64,000 nucleotides of DNA from Halapricum salinum (GCF_004799665.1 NZ_CP031310.1:3154887-3218886); one strand, 5' to 3'; shown: positions 8,042 to 16,930, counted from the first letter of the stretch. Notes: a model not told the origin generated them from the letters alone. A program made the numbers and translations.

Positions 8042-9352
8042 ATGGAGCGTCGTCAGTACCTCGCTTCGGCTGGAGTTATGCTCGGTGCGGGCTGTTTATC
8101 GAATAACAGCACGCCGGAGAGTTGGCAGTCGTACGAGGCTCCGACTGACACGCCACCGGGAGAGTTCGAGTCAGGTACCTCCTCCGGAATATGGGAATAT
8201 GACTCCCCAGGCAACTACATGGCCATTGGGGTTGATGACGAGGGGGTGCACGTTGCGACGAGCACGGCTCTCACTTGCCTGTCCCCGGTCGGGGAGATAA
8301 ATTGGATCACAGACTCCAGCGAGGACTCCTACGATGTCGTACGGCCTCACAATCTCACTGTCGCTGGCTCGACAGTGTACTACACGGCGAGGGTGTCCGG
8401 AACCAGTTTTGGTACCAATTATGTCGGTGAATACGGTGCGTACGATACAGCGTCTGGCGAACAGCGATGGGTGACAACCCTCGATACCGTTGCTCAGAAC
8501 ATAATTTCAGTGACTGAGGACACTGTCCTTGCCAGCCAGATGTCCGATGATCCGTCTACAGCACCAGTATTCGCGTTGGACGCTGAAACCGGAGAGGAGC
8601 AGTGGCGGACCGTGACCGGGATGGATATGGGATCGGCAGTGTCACACGGGCTCTGTCTGATCTACTCCATCGTGGACGGCCTCACCGCACTAGATATTGC
8701 GACTGGTGACGTGGCGTGGAGACGGACGCCCGGCGAGGGCTATAGTGCGCAAGTATCTGTCGCAGGTGATACTCTCTGTCTGTTCTTGGAAGGGACGGTT
8801 TACGGCTACTCACTTCCTGATGGAACACAGCAATGGGAGCAGTCAATAGCAGGCGATGGGTACGCCCGACATCCGCCATCGAATTCCGCACAAACTTCAG
8901 ATCTCTATATCGCCACTGATAGCGGAAATCTGACGGCTCTGAATGCGGCGACCGGTGAAAAACGATGGGTCGTAACGACGAACGCCGACGGATACCCGGA
9001 GATGTGCGTGGGGACGGACTCAGTGTTTCAGCATTCCGGGACTGCAATCGCCAGTTACGACCCTGTAGACGGGGACCGGCGGTGGGCGTACTCACTTGGA
9101 TCAGACTACGAGTCGAGTTGGCTGTTCATCGCTGATGGGAATCTGATTCTCATCACGCAAGAGGCTGACCAAGAGCCAGTGGTAAAAGCATTCGACGCCG
9201 AGACCGGCCACCGTCAATGGTCTGCGCAACTCCCAACAGCAGACATACCGCGAGTTATGGGTGTCTTTGACGAGTATATTGTCTTCGAGAAGGAGGAGCG
9301 CCTCATCGGTGTCCCAGCACCTCTTTCGACTCCCACGGAGCATGCAGAGTAA
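8042..9352 (+). CDS. PQQ-repeat (beta-propeller) Tat lipoprotein
   Basis: Exported beta-propeller of 436 aa. The N-terminus MERRQYLASAG is a twin-arginine type signal followed by LGAGC, a lipobox-like site, so it is probably anchored outside. At least seven propeller blades can be seen as recurring A-x-D/N-x-x-T-G-x-x-x-W motifs (for example ALDAETGEEQW, ALDIATGDVAW, ALNAATGEKRW, AFDAETGHRQW). Family members are WD40/PQQ-like scaffolds; no dehydrogenase function is implied. An AGGAGGT Shine-Dalgarno at 8031-8037 with correct spacing selects ATG 8042 over GTG 8036. A gatattttatcg box lies at about 8006-8017. Base composition is visibly more A/T-rich than its neighbours, with many A/T-ending codons, suggesting later acquisition. 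Confidence 0.8.
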   Translation: MERRQYLASAGVMLGAGCLSNNSTPESWQSYEAPTDTPPGEFESGTSSGIWEYDSPGNYMAIGVDDEGVHVATSTALTCLSPVGEINWITDSSEDSYDVVRPHNLTVAGSTVYYTARVSGTSFGTNYVGEYGAYDTASGEQRWVTTLDTVAQNIISVTEDTVLASQMSDDPSTAPVFALDAETGEEQWRTVTGMDMGSAVSHGLCLIYSIVDGLTALDIATGDVAWRRTPGEGYSAQVSVAGDTLCLFLEGTVYGYSLPDGTQQWEQSIAGDGYARHPPSNSAQTSDLYIATDSGNLTALNAATGEKRWVVTTNADGYPEMCVGTDSVFQHSGTAIASYDPVDGDRRWAYSLGSDYESSWLFIADGNLILITQEADQEPVVKAFDAETGHRQWSAQLPTADIPRVMGVFDEYIVFEKEERLIGVPAPLSTPTEHAE

Positions 9353-9545
9353 CGACTCTTCGGGCAGTATCACCCATATAGACTGACCGATATACGGAGC
9401 GCGAGGAAGAAAGCCGATCAGCGTGAGACGTGCCTTGCATGCAGCAAGACCACTGAAATCGTTCATCGATTGAGAGATTCAACGACACCGAAGATCACGC
9501 CCGCATTCGGGAACGCCTTTAGGCCGAGGCCGACTACCCGATAGC

Positions 9546-10397
9546 ATGACAGACGCGAGCACGCCCGAGGACGCCTGGTTCGCCGGGCTCGACTGGGGTG
9601 ACGCCGACGCCGCCCGCACGGCGATCCGGGAGGGGTCGGCCCCAGAGGCCCGGGAGTGGCCGAGCGACGCCGTCGAAGCGGGCGTCGTCGCGGACACCGA
9701 CGAGTACTACGACTGGCTCCGTTCGGCGACCATCGACGCCGCACGTACAGTCGCGGACGAGCACGAGCGAGCCGACGACCAGCAGTTGATCCACCTCCTC
9801 CGGGCGATGGACGACTGTGAGCGGACCGCCAACGAACTGGCCGAGCGCGTCGCCGAGTGGGGCGGCAGTCGCTTCGGCGAGTCCGGCAGTGGGATCGAGT
9901 TCGCCGCCGAGATCGCCGACCGCGACGCCGACGACCCGGCGACAGAACGGCTGGTCGGACTCGCGACGGAGGTCGTCGATATCGACCGCGAAGCCCGGGA
10001 AATCCGGGAGACGATCGAGCGACTCGCGCCCGACGTCGCCCCGAACCTCGCCGCGATGGCCGGCCCCGTGCTCGCCGCCCGCCTCGTCTCGCTCGCTGGT
10101 GGCCTGAAACCGCTGGCACGCTCGACCAGCGGCACGGTGCAGGTCCTCGGTGCGGAGGACGCGCTATTCGCCCACCTCAAGGGCAACGCCCCATCTCCAA
10201 AGCACGGGATCATCTACACCCACGAGTACGTCCATGGGACCCATCCCGACCACCGCGGCTCGGCGGCGCGCGCACTCGCTGGCAAGCTCACGCTCGCGGC
10301 CCGCGTCGACCACTACAGCGGCGAGCGCAAGCCCGAACTGCAGGCCGAACTCGACGAGCGCATCGCGACTATCCGCGCCCGAGGTGACGACGAATGA
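9546..10397 (+). CDS. nop5: Nop5/NOP56-58 family protein of box C/D sRNP
   Basis: Core scaffold of the archaeal box C/D ribonucleoprotein that guides 2'-O-methylation of rRNA and tRNA. It bridges L7Ae-bound guide RNA and the methyltransferase fibrillarin. The 283-aa protein has an N-terminal fibrillarin-binding part, a central coiled-coil segment (about 90-170) and the Nop domain with GNAPSPKHGIIYTHEYV near residue 220. The stop overlaps the fibrillarin start by four bases (ATGA), a conserved archaeal gene pair. A tttagg promoter element lies about 27 bases before the ATG. It is shorter than many archaeal Nop5 proteins, as is common in haloarchaea. L7Ae is not in this window. Confidence 0.93.
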   Translation: MTDASTPEDAWFAGLDWGDADAARTAIREGSAPEAREWPSDAVEAGVVADTDEYYDWLRSATIDAARTVADEHERADDQQLIHLLRAMDDCERTANELAERVAEWGGSRFGESGSGIEFAAEIADRDADDPATERLVGLATEVVDIDREAREIRETIERLAPDVAPNLAAMAGPVLAARLVSLAGGLKPLARSTSGTVQVLGAEDALFAHLKGNAPSPKHGIIYTHEYVHGTHPDHRGSAARALAGKLTLAARVDHYSGERKPELQAELDERIATIRARGDDE

Positions 10398-11029
10398 CGC
10401 TTCCCAACGGCGTCGAGCGACGCGAGTTCGACGGCCGGGAGTCCCTGGCGACCGATGGTCCGACGGTCTCTGACGAACCCTCGATCGGCGGCTGGCGACG
10501 CTGGAATCCGAATCGCTCGAAAGTCGGGGCGATGCTCGATCACGGAATGGAACACGGTCTGTCGGGCGGTGAAACGGTCCTCTACCTCGGCGCGGCCAGC
10601 GGGACCACCGTGAGCCACGTCGCGGACTTCGCCGGCCCGACCTACGCCGTCGAGTTCGCGGCTCGCCCGATGCGCGACCTCGTCGGTGTCGCCGAGGATC
10701 GCCAGCGACTCTTTCCCCTGCTGAAAGACGCCCGCAAGCCCGAGAGCTACGCCCACGTCGTCGAGCCGGTCGACCTGCTGATCCAGGACGTCGCGACCCG
10801 AGGGCAGGCAGAAGTCGCACTCGCCAACCGCCAGTTCCTCGAAGACAATGGGCGGTTGCTCATGGCGATAAAAGCCCGCAGCGAGGACGTGACGGCCGAT
10901 CCCGAGACGGTGTTCGACGAGGTCGTCGCGACCCTCGAAGAGGGCTACGAGATTCTCGACCGACAGCGACTGGAACCGTACCACGACGATCATCTCGGAG
11001 TCGTCGCGGTGCCGAACACGGACGGGTAG
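10394..11029 (+). CDS. flpA: Fibrillarin-like rRNA/tRNA 2'-O-methyltransferase
   Basis: SAM-dependent catalytic subunit of box C/D sRNPs. The 211-aa protein contains the fibrillarin N-terminal beta domain and a Rossmann methyltransferase fold. SAM motif VLYLGAASGTTVSHV lies near residues 63-77, AVEFAARPMRDL follows, then DLLIQDVATRGQ and the GRLLMAIKARSED strand. Translation is coupled to nop5 through the four-base overlap, so the two partners should be made in fixed ratio. No residue loss is seen in the cofactor pocket. Guide RNAs were not recognised nearby. Confidence 0.94.
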   Translation: MTLPNGVERREFDGRESLATDGPTVSDEPSIGGWRRWNPNRSKVGAMLDHGMEHGLSGGETVLYLGAASGTTVSHVADFAGPTYAVEFAARPMRDLVGVAEDRQRLFPLLKDARKPESYAHVVEPVDLLIQDVATRGQAEVALANRQFLEDNGRLLMAIKARSEDVTADPETVFDEVVATLEEGYEILDRQRLEPYHDDHLGVVAVPNTDG

Positions 11030-11084
11030 TAACACTGCCGTAACGAGAACGTTTTAGCGGCCAGCACCCAAACGCGTTGTATCG

Positions 11085-12173
11085 ATGGATACGGGCTCTG
11101 CGTCGCCGTTCACCCGCCTGGGAACGCTGGGTATCGAAGAGGAGTTCTACGTCGTCGACGAGGCGGGCCGTCCCACCTCCGGCACGGACACGCTCGTCTA
11201 CGAGACCGACCCGCCTGCGGTGCTTGAAGACAAACTGGATCACGAACTGTTCAAGACCGTCATCGAGATCCAGACGCGCCTGATCGAAGATCCTGACGAG
11301 GCTCGCGAGGCCCTCCTCGAAGTTCGGAACGCGCTGGTCGAACACGCCCGCGAACACGGCTACGACATCGCCGCCGCAGGGTTGCACCCACTCGCCAAGT
11401 GGCGCGAACTCGAACACGCCGACAAACCCCGCTACCGCAAACAGCTCGACCGGATCCAGTATCCGCAGCACCGCAACACGACGGCAGGCGTCCACGTCCA
11501 CGTGGGTGTCGACGACGGCGAGAAGGCGATGTGGATCGCCAACGAACTGCGGTGGTATCTCCCCGTGATGCTCGCACTCTCTGCGAACTCTCCGTACTGG
11601 AACGGCTTCGACACCGGCCTCGAATCGGCACGAGCCAAGATCTTCGAGGGGTTGCCCAACACCGGGATGCCCACGAAATTCGACTCGATAGACGACTTCC
11701 GGGCCTTCGAGCGGCGGATGCTCGACACCGACTCGATCAACGACCGCGGGGAGCTGTGGTTCGACGTGCGCCCGCACACCGAGTACGGGACCGTCGAAAT
11801 CCGCGCGCCGGACGGGCAGGCCGACCCAGACCGGACGATGGCGTTCGTCGAATACACTCACGCGCTCGTCCTCGACCTCGCAGCGCGATACGAGGACGGT
11901 GAGTCCGGTAGCGACCTCCGACGGGAGACCCTCGACGAGAACAAGTGGCGCGCGATCCGCCACGGCCACGACGCCTCGTTCGTGACCCGGGACGGCGAAG
12001 AGACAGTCGGCCTGGGCGACATCGTCGACCGAGAGTGTTCACGGCTCGAAATCAGCGGGATTCGCGACATCTACGAGGCGGGCAGTGGGTCCCAGCGTCA
12101 GCGGCGGCTCCGCGAGAACGAGGGAGCGGACGCGCTCTGTGACTCGCTTCGGCTCGGAATCGTCGACTCCTGA
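11085..12173 (+). CDS. gshA: Glutamate--cysteine ligase (haloarchaeal GshA, YbdK/GCS2-like)
   Basis: ATP-dependent ligation of glutamate and cysteine to gamma-glutamylcysteine, the main low-molecular-weight thiol of many haloarchaea. The 362-aa protein has the GCS2 N-terminus [11 protein letters not shown] (ATP and metal binding), then [24 protein letters not shown] and [15 protein letters not shown], all conserved in YbdK-like carboxylate-amine ligases. A gttttagc box lies about 32 bases before ATG 11085. It stands alone between flpA and a hypothetical gene. A general carboxylate-amine ligase activity is the alternative, but in haloarchaea this family supplies gamma-Glu-Cys. Confidence 0.9.
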   Translation: MDTGSASPFTRLGTLGIEEEFYVVDEAGRPTSGTDTLVYETDPPAVLEDKLDHELFKTVIEIQTRLIEDPDEAREALLEVRNALVEHAREHGYDIAAAGLHPLAKWRELEHADKPRYRKQLDRIQYPQHRNTTAGVHVHVGVDDGEKAMWIANELRWYLPVMLALSANSPYWNGFDTGLESARAKIFEGLPNTGMPTKFDSIDDFRAFERRMLDTDSINDRGELWFDVRPHTEYGTVEIRAPDGQADPDRTMAFVEYTHALVLDLAARYEDGESGSDLRRETLDENKWRAIRHGHDASFVTRDGEETVGLGDIVDRECSRLEISGIRDIYEAGSGSQRQRRLRENEGADALCDSLRLGIVDS

Positions 12174-12231
12174 ACTCTCGGGTGCCAGTGGGGTCGACAG
12201 GTACAATTGACTCTGGCTCCTCAGAGAACAC

Positions 12232-12930
12232 GTGACCCGGGCAGCCGTCAGCGATGGGTTCGAACACTTTGTCAGTGACGCGATAGACGTCACCGCCGAG
12301 CACTTCAGCGTCGCTCGGGCGCTCCGAAACGGCGTCAGAGGACCCGGCGGATCGGCCGTCGATCGCCTCCTGAAAAACTCCGATGCTGTCTGGCGGCGGG
12401 TAGTCGAACCAGAACTCCAGGCGTATCGCCGGCAGACACTGACCCAGTTCGACGCCATCCTCGACTACGCCGAGAGTGATGCTTCGATCGAGGCATTCCG
12501 TGATCAGATTCTCGATCGAGACGCGTTCGCCAGCGCAATCCGCGACGACATCACGCCAGCACGGCGTGCGGAGGTCGTCGAGGCGCTGCTCGAACGCCAC
12601 CGCATGCTCGGTGATGCGACAGTTCCGTTGATCGAGTCGCCCGAAGACGACTTCTGGGAGGCGGCCCGTACCACGATCGATCGCGAGGCGGCCGAACGAC
12701 TCGTCGAACAGCGGTTCGTCTTCGTCGATCCGATCCGCCCCTACACCGACGCGATCGCGATGCGGACGGCGCTCGAACCCGGCGACGTGCTGGGCGGCAT
12801 CGGCGGCCTGCTCGGCGGTGGCCTCCCGACGCTTTCCGTCGAATACACCGACGAAGCGATCCGGGCGATGAGCCGGGCCGAACAGGAAGTGATCGCCGAC
12901 GCGAAACGCGAGATCGATCGTCGGTTCTGA
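12232..12930 (+). CDS. Conserved haloarchaeal hypothetical protein
   Basis: I do not recognise the family. The 232-aa protein starts with GTG at 12232, is mostly alpha-helical by composition, acidic, and free of signal peptide. One short glycine-rich hydrophobic stretch, GDVLGGIGGLLGGGLPTLSV, lies near residues 182-201 and could be a loop or membrane-touching segment rather than a full transmembrane helix. Codon use matches the neighbours, which supports a real gene. It lies 58 bases after gshA on the same strand and 41 bases before the DUF2237 gene. The phrase RAEQEVIADAKREIDRRF forms a C-terminal amphipathic helix. Confidence 0.6.
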   Translation: MTRAAVSDGFEHFVSDAIDVTAEHFSVARALRNGVRGPGGSAVDRLLKNSDAVWRRVVEPELQAYRRQTLTQFDAILDYAESDASIEAFRDQILDRDAFASAIRDDITPARRAEVVEALLERHRMLGDATVPLIESPEDDFWEAARTTIDREAAERLVEQRFVFVDPIRPYTDAIAMRTALEPGDVLGGIGGLLGGGLPTLSVEYTDEAIRAMSRAEQEVIADAKREIDRRF

Positions 12931-12971
12931 CCTCCGAAGCAGGTTTCACTCGCGGCCCCGCAACGAAAACC

Positions 12972-13346
12972 ATGCAACAGCAGAACGTCCTCGGGACGGC
13001 CCTGGAACCCTGTAGCGCCGATCCCGAAACGGGGTTTCTCCGCGACGGGAACTGCACCGCCGTTCAACGTGATCCGGGCCGCCACGAAGTCTGTGCGGTG
13101 CTCACCGAGGAGTTTCTCGAATACAGTACAGCGCAGGGTAACGACCTCGTGACCCCGCGACCGGACCTCAATTTTCCGGGCCTGGAACCCGGCGATCGCT
13201 GGTGTCTCTGCCTCCCGCGATGGGAGGAAGCCCGCGAGGCCGGCGTCGCCCCGCCCGTCGTCCTGGAGGCGACCAATGAGGCCGTGCTGGATACCGTCGA
13301 GGCTGAGACGTTGAAAGAGTACGACGTCGAGAAGCGGGACGTGTAG
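12972..13346 (+). CDS. DUF2237 family protein
   Basis: Small globular protein of 124 aa that matches DUF2237 across its whole length. It has NVLGTALEPCS at the start, TGFLRDGNC, GRHEVCAVLTEEFLEYS, GNDLVTPRP, FPGLEPGDRWCLC and a short C-terminal tail. The conserved cysteines (about residues 14, 28, 41, 76, 78) and the RWCLC segment are the family hallmarks. The function is unknown in any organism. Bacteria and haloarchaea both carry it, usually as a single gene. Start ATG 12972 fits the family N-terminus. It is followed by a 177-base spacer before the repeat-protein gene on the other strand. Confidence 0.85.
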   Translation: MQQQNVLGTALEPCSADPETGFLRDGNCTAVQRDPGRHEVCAVLTEEFLEYSTAQGNDLVTPRPDLNFPGLEPGDRWCLCLPRWEEAREAGVAPPVVLEATNEAVLDTVEAETLKEYDVEKRDV

Positions 13347-13523
13347 GGGTCCTCCCCGAAGCAATCGAAATCGCGGTCGAGTTGGGTGGCCGAATCTTTC
13401 TTTCTTCCCCGATATTTCTTCGAGACTGTGCTGCATACAGGGCACGTATCTGTCACCGACTATCCGTCCCTTTTCTACGAGGCTATTTTGACGGACCCGC
13501 TGGATCGAGACGCCAGCTGACAG

Positions 13524-15797
13524 TCAGTCGTCAGCCACCTCCTTGGCGTCGGGGGCGTTGATCCCAACGGTCGATTCGAGGTGCTCCAGGCGGGCTTCGA
13601 GTTCCTCGTTGCGCTCGTGGAGTTGTCGGTTTTTCTCACGGAGCAATTCGGTCTGTTCTTCGAGTTCGTCGATGCGGTCGTCTTTCTCGTGGAGTCGCTC
13701 GGAGAGACCCTGAACCGCGGCAAGCGCGACGCCATCGGCGTCGACGTGACCGATCGTCTCGGGGTCGTCCCCGAGCCCGAACGTGTCGTGGAACTCGCCG
13801 GCCATCGGACCCATCCGGTCGACATCCGGGTTGGCGTCGTATGCCCATCGACTGATTGAGAGTGATTCCACTCCCGACAGCACCTCGTCGGGATCGATGG
13901 GTCTGACGTCGTGCTTGGCGCTGGCCGCCGACACCGTTTGCCAGGTGCTGTCGCCTGATGAGAGGTACGCGCCTGCGTTGGGATCGTCGTTGGTGTCGAG
14001 TCCCGTCACGAACCGGATTCCTCCTGTCGCTCGCACGTGGAACGTGTTATTCCCCGTGGGACTCGACCCCGTCCCGGACTGGTTCGATTCGAAATCCGCG
14101 TCCGTCCGGTCGGCCCAGACGAACGCGCCCGCGTTACGGGCTTTCGCTCGCTGGCCCGCAGCGAAGCCGTGATCGGCCTGTACCCGATTTTCTCGACCCC
14201 CTGGGATGGTCCCGTAACTACCGTCGACCTGGTTACTTTCACCGCCACCCACCGTTGCCGCGCGTGCGGTCGCGTCGTTCGAGTTACCCCCGGCAACGGT
14301 GTGGTACCGGTCACTATTGATGCCACCCGTCGACCCGCCCGCGGTGTTGGAGAAGCCGCCGCCGATAGTCGCATGTCGCCCGCTCGCAGTATTTTAGCCG
14401 CCGCCGCCCACGGTCGCTTCCTGGTCGCTGGCGGTATTACTCAAACCCCCACTCACGGTGGCGTACGTCGCGTACACGTCCGAGTCGCTGACTCCGGCCT
14501 GGTTGTCCCCGCCGCCGCCGACAGTCCCGTAGTCGTCGTACACCACGTTCTGGGTGCTGTCCTGATCCGGATCCTGCGGCGCGCCACCCGCGATGGTCCC
14601 GTAGTCGCCGGTGACCAGGTTGTTGTTTCCACCGGCGATAGTCGCGTACCGCGCGTCAGCGATGTTCAGTGACCCACCGCCGACTGTCGACCCGTTCGTC
14701 CTCGATTCGTTGTTCTCGCCGCCGCTGACCACGGTAGTGCTGTCGAGGGCCTTGTTGAATTTACCGCCGCAGACAGTCGATCTCACACCAGTTGCGTCGT
14801 TCTCCCCGCCGCCGCCGACGGTCGCGTTGATGGCCGTCGCTGTGTTGCTCGTTCCACCGGAGATGGTCGCGTTGTCCGCATTGGCAGTGTTATGATCGCC
14901 GCCGCCGACCGTGGCGTACTCCGCGTTCACAGCGCCGTCCTGGTCACCCGCCTGATTGCCATCTCCGCCACCGATGGTTCCGTAGTCGTCGTAGACGACG
15001 TTCCGAGGCGGGGAGAACGTATCCAAATCGGCTCCTTTCCCGCCGCCACCGATGGTGGCTGCTTTGCCCTTTGCTTCGTTGCCGTAGCCCCCACCGACAG
15101 TCGCCTCATCGCCGGTGGCGGCGTTGTTCAGACCACCGCCGATGGTCGTTCTCTGGGCAGTCGCTTCGTTTCTGGAACCGCCGCCGACGGTGGCGAGATC
15201 TGCGTTGGCGGTGTTCGAAAACCCCCCACCGACGACCGCGGTGCCGCCGCTGGCTTCGTTCGTACGTCCCCCGCCGACTGTCGCTCTCTTCCCGGCTCTA
15301 TTGGCCAGCCCACCGCCGATAGTGCCGTAATCACCCGTTACAGCGTTGATGCTATCACGCAGGCCGTCACTATTGGAGGAACCGCCGCCGCCGATCGCCG
15401 CTCCGACGGTGCCGTTCTGGACGCCGTTGTCCTCGTAGCCCGCGATGACGTTCCCGCCGCCGGTGTCGCCGAACTCGTCAGTGTCCGTCGGACCCAACTG
15501 CAGGGTGGGCGCCCCGTCGATCCTCAGGGTGTGGCCGCTGGTCGATTCGATCGCTCCCTGGACCCTGGCGTCGTCGGGCGTCGCCAGACCGTACCCGCTG
15601 GCATTGTTGGGTACCGCTCCCTGGACACCGATCGGCGTGCCGTTATCGGCGTCGTTCTGGCCCAATACGCCGACACCGTCGTCAGCGTCGAGTTGGCCGA
15701 GTATCTTGAACGTCGACGTCACGGCAGTACTTTGCAGATCGATACTCTCGTTGCTCGAAATGTCGTCCGGTGGGTCGCCGTTTGCGTTGTTGGACAT
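13524..15797 (-). pseudogene. Giant glycine-repeat (YadA-head-like) protein with S74-type chaperone domain and coiled coil, broken by one in-frame stop
   Basis: A single reading frame runs from ATG 15797 to 13524 (about 757 codons) apart from a TAA at 14394-14396. The first part (about 1-130) is acidic with GVLGQND/GVQGAV-like units. Then come about 23 repeats of the type A-T-V/I-G-G-G-x-x-N-x-A, as in the left-handed beta-roll head of YadA-type trimeric proteins. These continue in the same frame for six more units after the stop. A spacer with TFHVRATGGIRFVTG leads into an ASAKHDVRPIDPDEVL...SRWAYDANP segment, resembling the S74 intramolecular chaperone of tail-spike and endosialidase proteins, and a heptad coiled coil near the C-terminus. 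No signal peptide is visible. The upstream fragment (13 codons short of 480) and the downstream fragment might still be made separately. Confidence 0.75.
14394..14396 (-). other. In-frame TAA interrupting the repeat protein
   Basis: The codon follows a GGC run (V-G-G-G-G) and precedes AAT ACT GCG AGC GGG (N-T-A-S-G). The repeat pattern continues without phase change, so this is a substitution or premature stop, not a frameshift. A lysine, glutamine or glutamate codon would restore the repeat. Confidence 0.85.
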
Positions 15798-15820
15798 TCT
15801 GTGGTCTCCCACACCTTCCA

Positions 15821-15830
15821 CATATACTAT
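15821..15830 (-). promoter_or_regulatory. TATA box of the repeat-protein gene
   Basis: The coding-strand sequence atagtatatg lies 24-33 bases before ATG 15797. This spacing supports ATG 15797 as the start rather than the GTG at 15821, which lies within the box. Confidence 0.55.
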
Positions 15831-16020
15831 CCACGGTCATCGTCTCGCCAGTATGACTGAAAGGTGCTAACAGGTGGGAAATTAAACTGAATAGACAATA
15901 AACGTGCTGGTTGTCCTGCTGCATCGATCCGCTGTATTCGGCACGCCGTTTCTATCAACGGCGCATTGCTTCGCCGGCTGCACGTTGTGGGTAGCGGTCT
16001 ATTTCTCGGGACTCTGTCTG

Positions 16021-16190
16021 CCCACAAGAGATCCACGTATTTCCGAGACGACGCTCGGCGACCGTGGTCGGCTGACGCCGTTCGACGCACTCCACTTCGT
16101 CGAATCGGACGGGGAGACCATCGTCTCGAGTGACGAGGCACCGAGGAGGTCACGACGCGGCTGGATCTGCGGTCGATCGAGAAAGACTGA
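16021..16190 (+). pseudogene. Remnant of a VapC-type PIN-domain toxin (C-terminal end, frameshifted)
   Basis: The plus strand reads RLTPFDALHFVESDGETIVSSDEA, matching the last third of PIN-domain ribonucleases, where the conserved aspartates of FDALH and SSD help bind Mg2+. Right after GCA at 16138-16140 the phase shifts: from 16143 another frame reads EEVTTRLDLRSIEKD and stops at TGA 16188-16190, a normal-looking PIN ending. The N-terminal half with the first catalytic aspartate is not recognisable. So this is a decayed toxin gene in the spacer before an intact AbrB/MazF pair. The rest of the 15.83-16.25 kb spacer shows only the TA promoter. Confidence 0.55.
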
Positions 16191-16221
16191 CCGTCCACGA
16201 ACGGCAGGTGACCGACGGAAC

Positions 16222-16248
16222 CTTTTAGAATATGAATCGAATATGAAT
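16222..16248 (+). promoter_or_regulatory. TA-operon promoter with tandem GAATATGAAT repeats
   Basis: A TATA-like cttttagaata starts about 30 bases before ATG 16253. Two perfect copies of GAATATGAAT follow at 16228-16237 and 16239-16248. The 11-base repeat period places both on one helix face. Overlapping TATA and start, this is a good candidate operator for autorepression by the AbrB-type antitoxin. Confidence 0.5.
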
Positions 16249-16252
16249 ACGT

Positions 16253-16516
16253 ATGGCTTCCGAAACACGGACAGTCGGGGAGCGCGGTCAGGTAACGATT
16301 CCGAAGGAGCTACGCGAACGGCTGGGGATCATGGGGGGAGACGAGGTCGTTGTTCGAGAGGAAGACGGACGAGTGATAATCGAACAGATGACGGTTCGTG
16401 AGCGACTCGCGGAAGGGTATCGAGCGCGGGCCGGGCGCGATAGTCAACTCGAACGAGAAATGGCGGACGTCTCAGCAGAAGCCGACGACGATCTCGGCGA
16501 CGCCCCGGAGTGGTGA
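16253..16516 (+). CDS. AbrB/MazE-like antitoxin (SpoVT-AbrB domain)
   Basis: DNA-binding antitoxin of 87 aa. The swapped-hairpin AbrB domain fills residues 6-45: GERGQVTIPKELRERLGI, then GDEVVVREEDGRVIIEQ. The acidic, probably disordered C-terminus (about 55-87) should wrap the toxin. It ends with a four-base overlap on the toxin gene (GTGA), a typical translational coupling. AbrB-type antitoxins repress their own operon, and the tandem repeat in the promoter would be the site. Family clear; the partner is the adjacent MazF/PemK gene. Confidence 0.87.
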   Translation: MASETRTVGERGQVTIPKELRERLGIMGGDEVVVREEDGRVIIEQMTVRERLAEGYRARAGRDSQLEREMADVSAEADDDLGDAPEW

Positions 16517-16878
16517 TCGTCGTGCGAGTCCGTCGCGGTGATGCCGTCGTCGTCGACCTGGATCCGACGAAGGGGTCTGAACAGCGGGGAACCCGGCCCT
16601 GCCTGGTCGTCCAGAACGACGTCGGAAACGAGAACGCTCCGACGACGATCGTCGTCCCGTTCACCACGTCTTTTGGCGACGAACTGTACCCGTTCGAGGT
16701 GCTCCTCCGGGGCGAGGAAGGGCCACTGAACGAGGATTCGGTCGCGCTCTGTAGTCAGGTCCGGACCGTGTCGATAGATGACCGGATCCGGAAGAATCTC
16801 GGGTCGATTCCCGACCATCGCATGGACGAGGTCGATCAGGCGTTACGGTACAGCTTCGGCCTGGTGCGTCCGACCTGA
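16513..16878 (+). CDS. MazF/PemK-type endoribonuclease toxin
   Basis: Toxin of about 121 aa that in this family cleaves mRNA at short sequences. The SH3-like PemK fold is marked by RRGDAVVVDLDPTKGSEQRG near the start, TRPCLVVQND, TIVVPFTTS and VALCSQVRTVSIDDRI, including the conserved N-terminal arginine/glycine-aspartate and the late threonine/serine-valine strand. Start is taken at GTG 16513 because it overlaps the antitoxin stop by four bases; GTG at 16510 or 16522 is also possible. The gene ends 52 bases before rfcL. Both partners look intact, so the module is probably active. Confidence 0.87.
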   Translation: MIVVRVRRGDAVVVDLDPTKGSEQRGTRPCLVVQNDVGNENAPTTIVVPFTTSFGDELYPFEVLLRGEEGPLNEDSVALCSQVRTVSIDDRIRKNLGSIPDHRMDEVDQALRYSFGLVRPT

Positions 16879-16930
16879 TTGCTGCGTCGCTCCACAACCC
16901 CTAAGCGACGGACCCTCCTACAGAGTGCTA

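Noticed and set aside
9303-9545. Short minus-strand frames after the PQQ gene
   Set aside because: No family similarity, odd composition and overlap with the PQQ gene end; the gap to nop5 looks noncoding.
13900-15400. Repeated DNA in the glycine-repeat gene as a CRISPR array
   Set aside because: The repeats encode protein units with phase-preserving variation, repeat and spacer lengths vary, and there are no cas genes.
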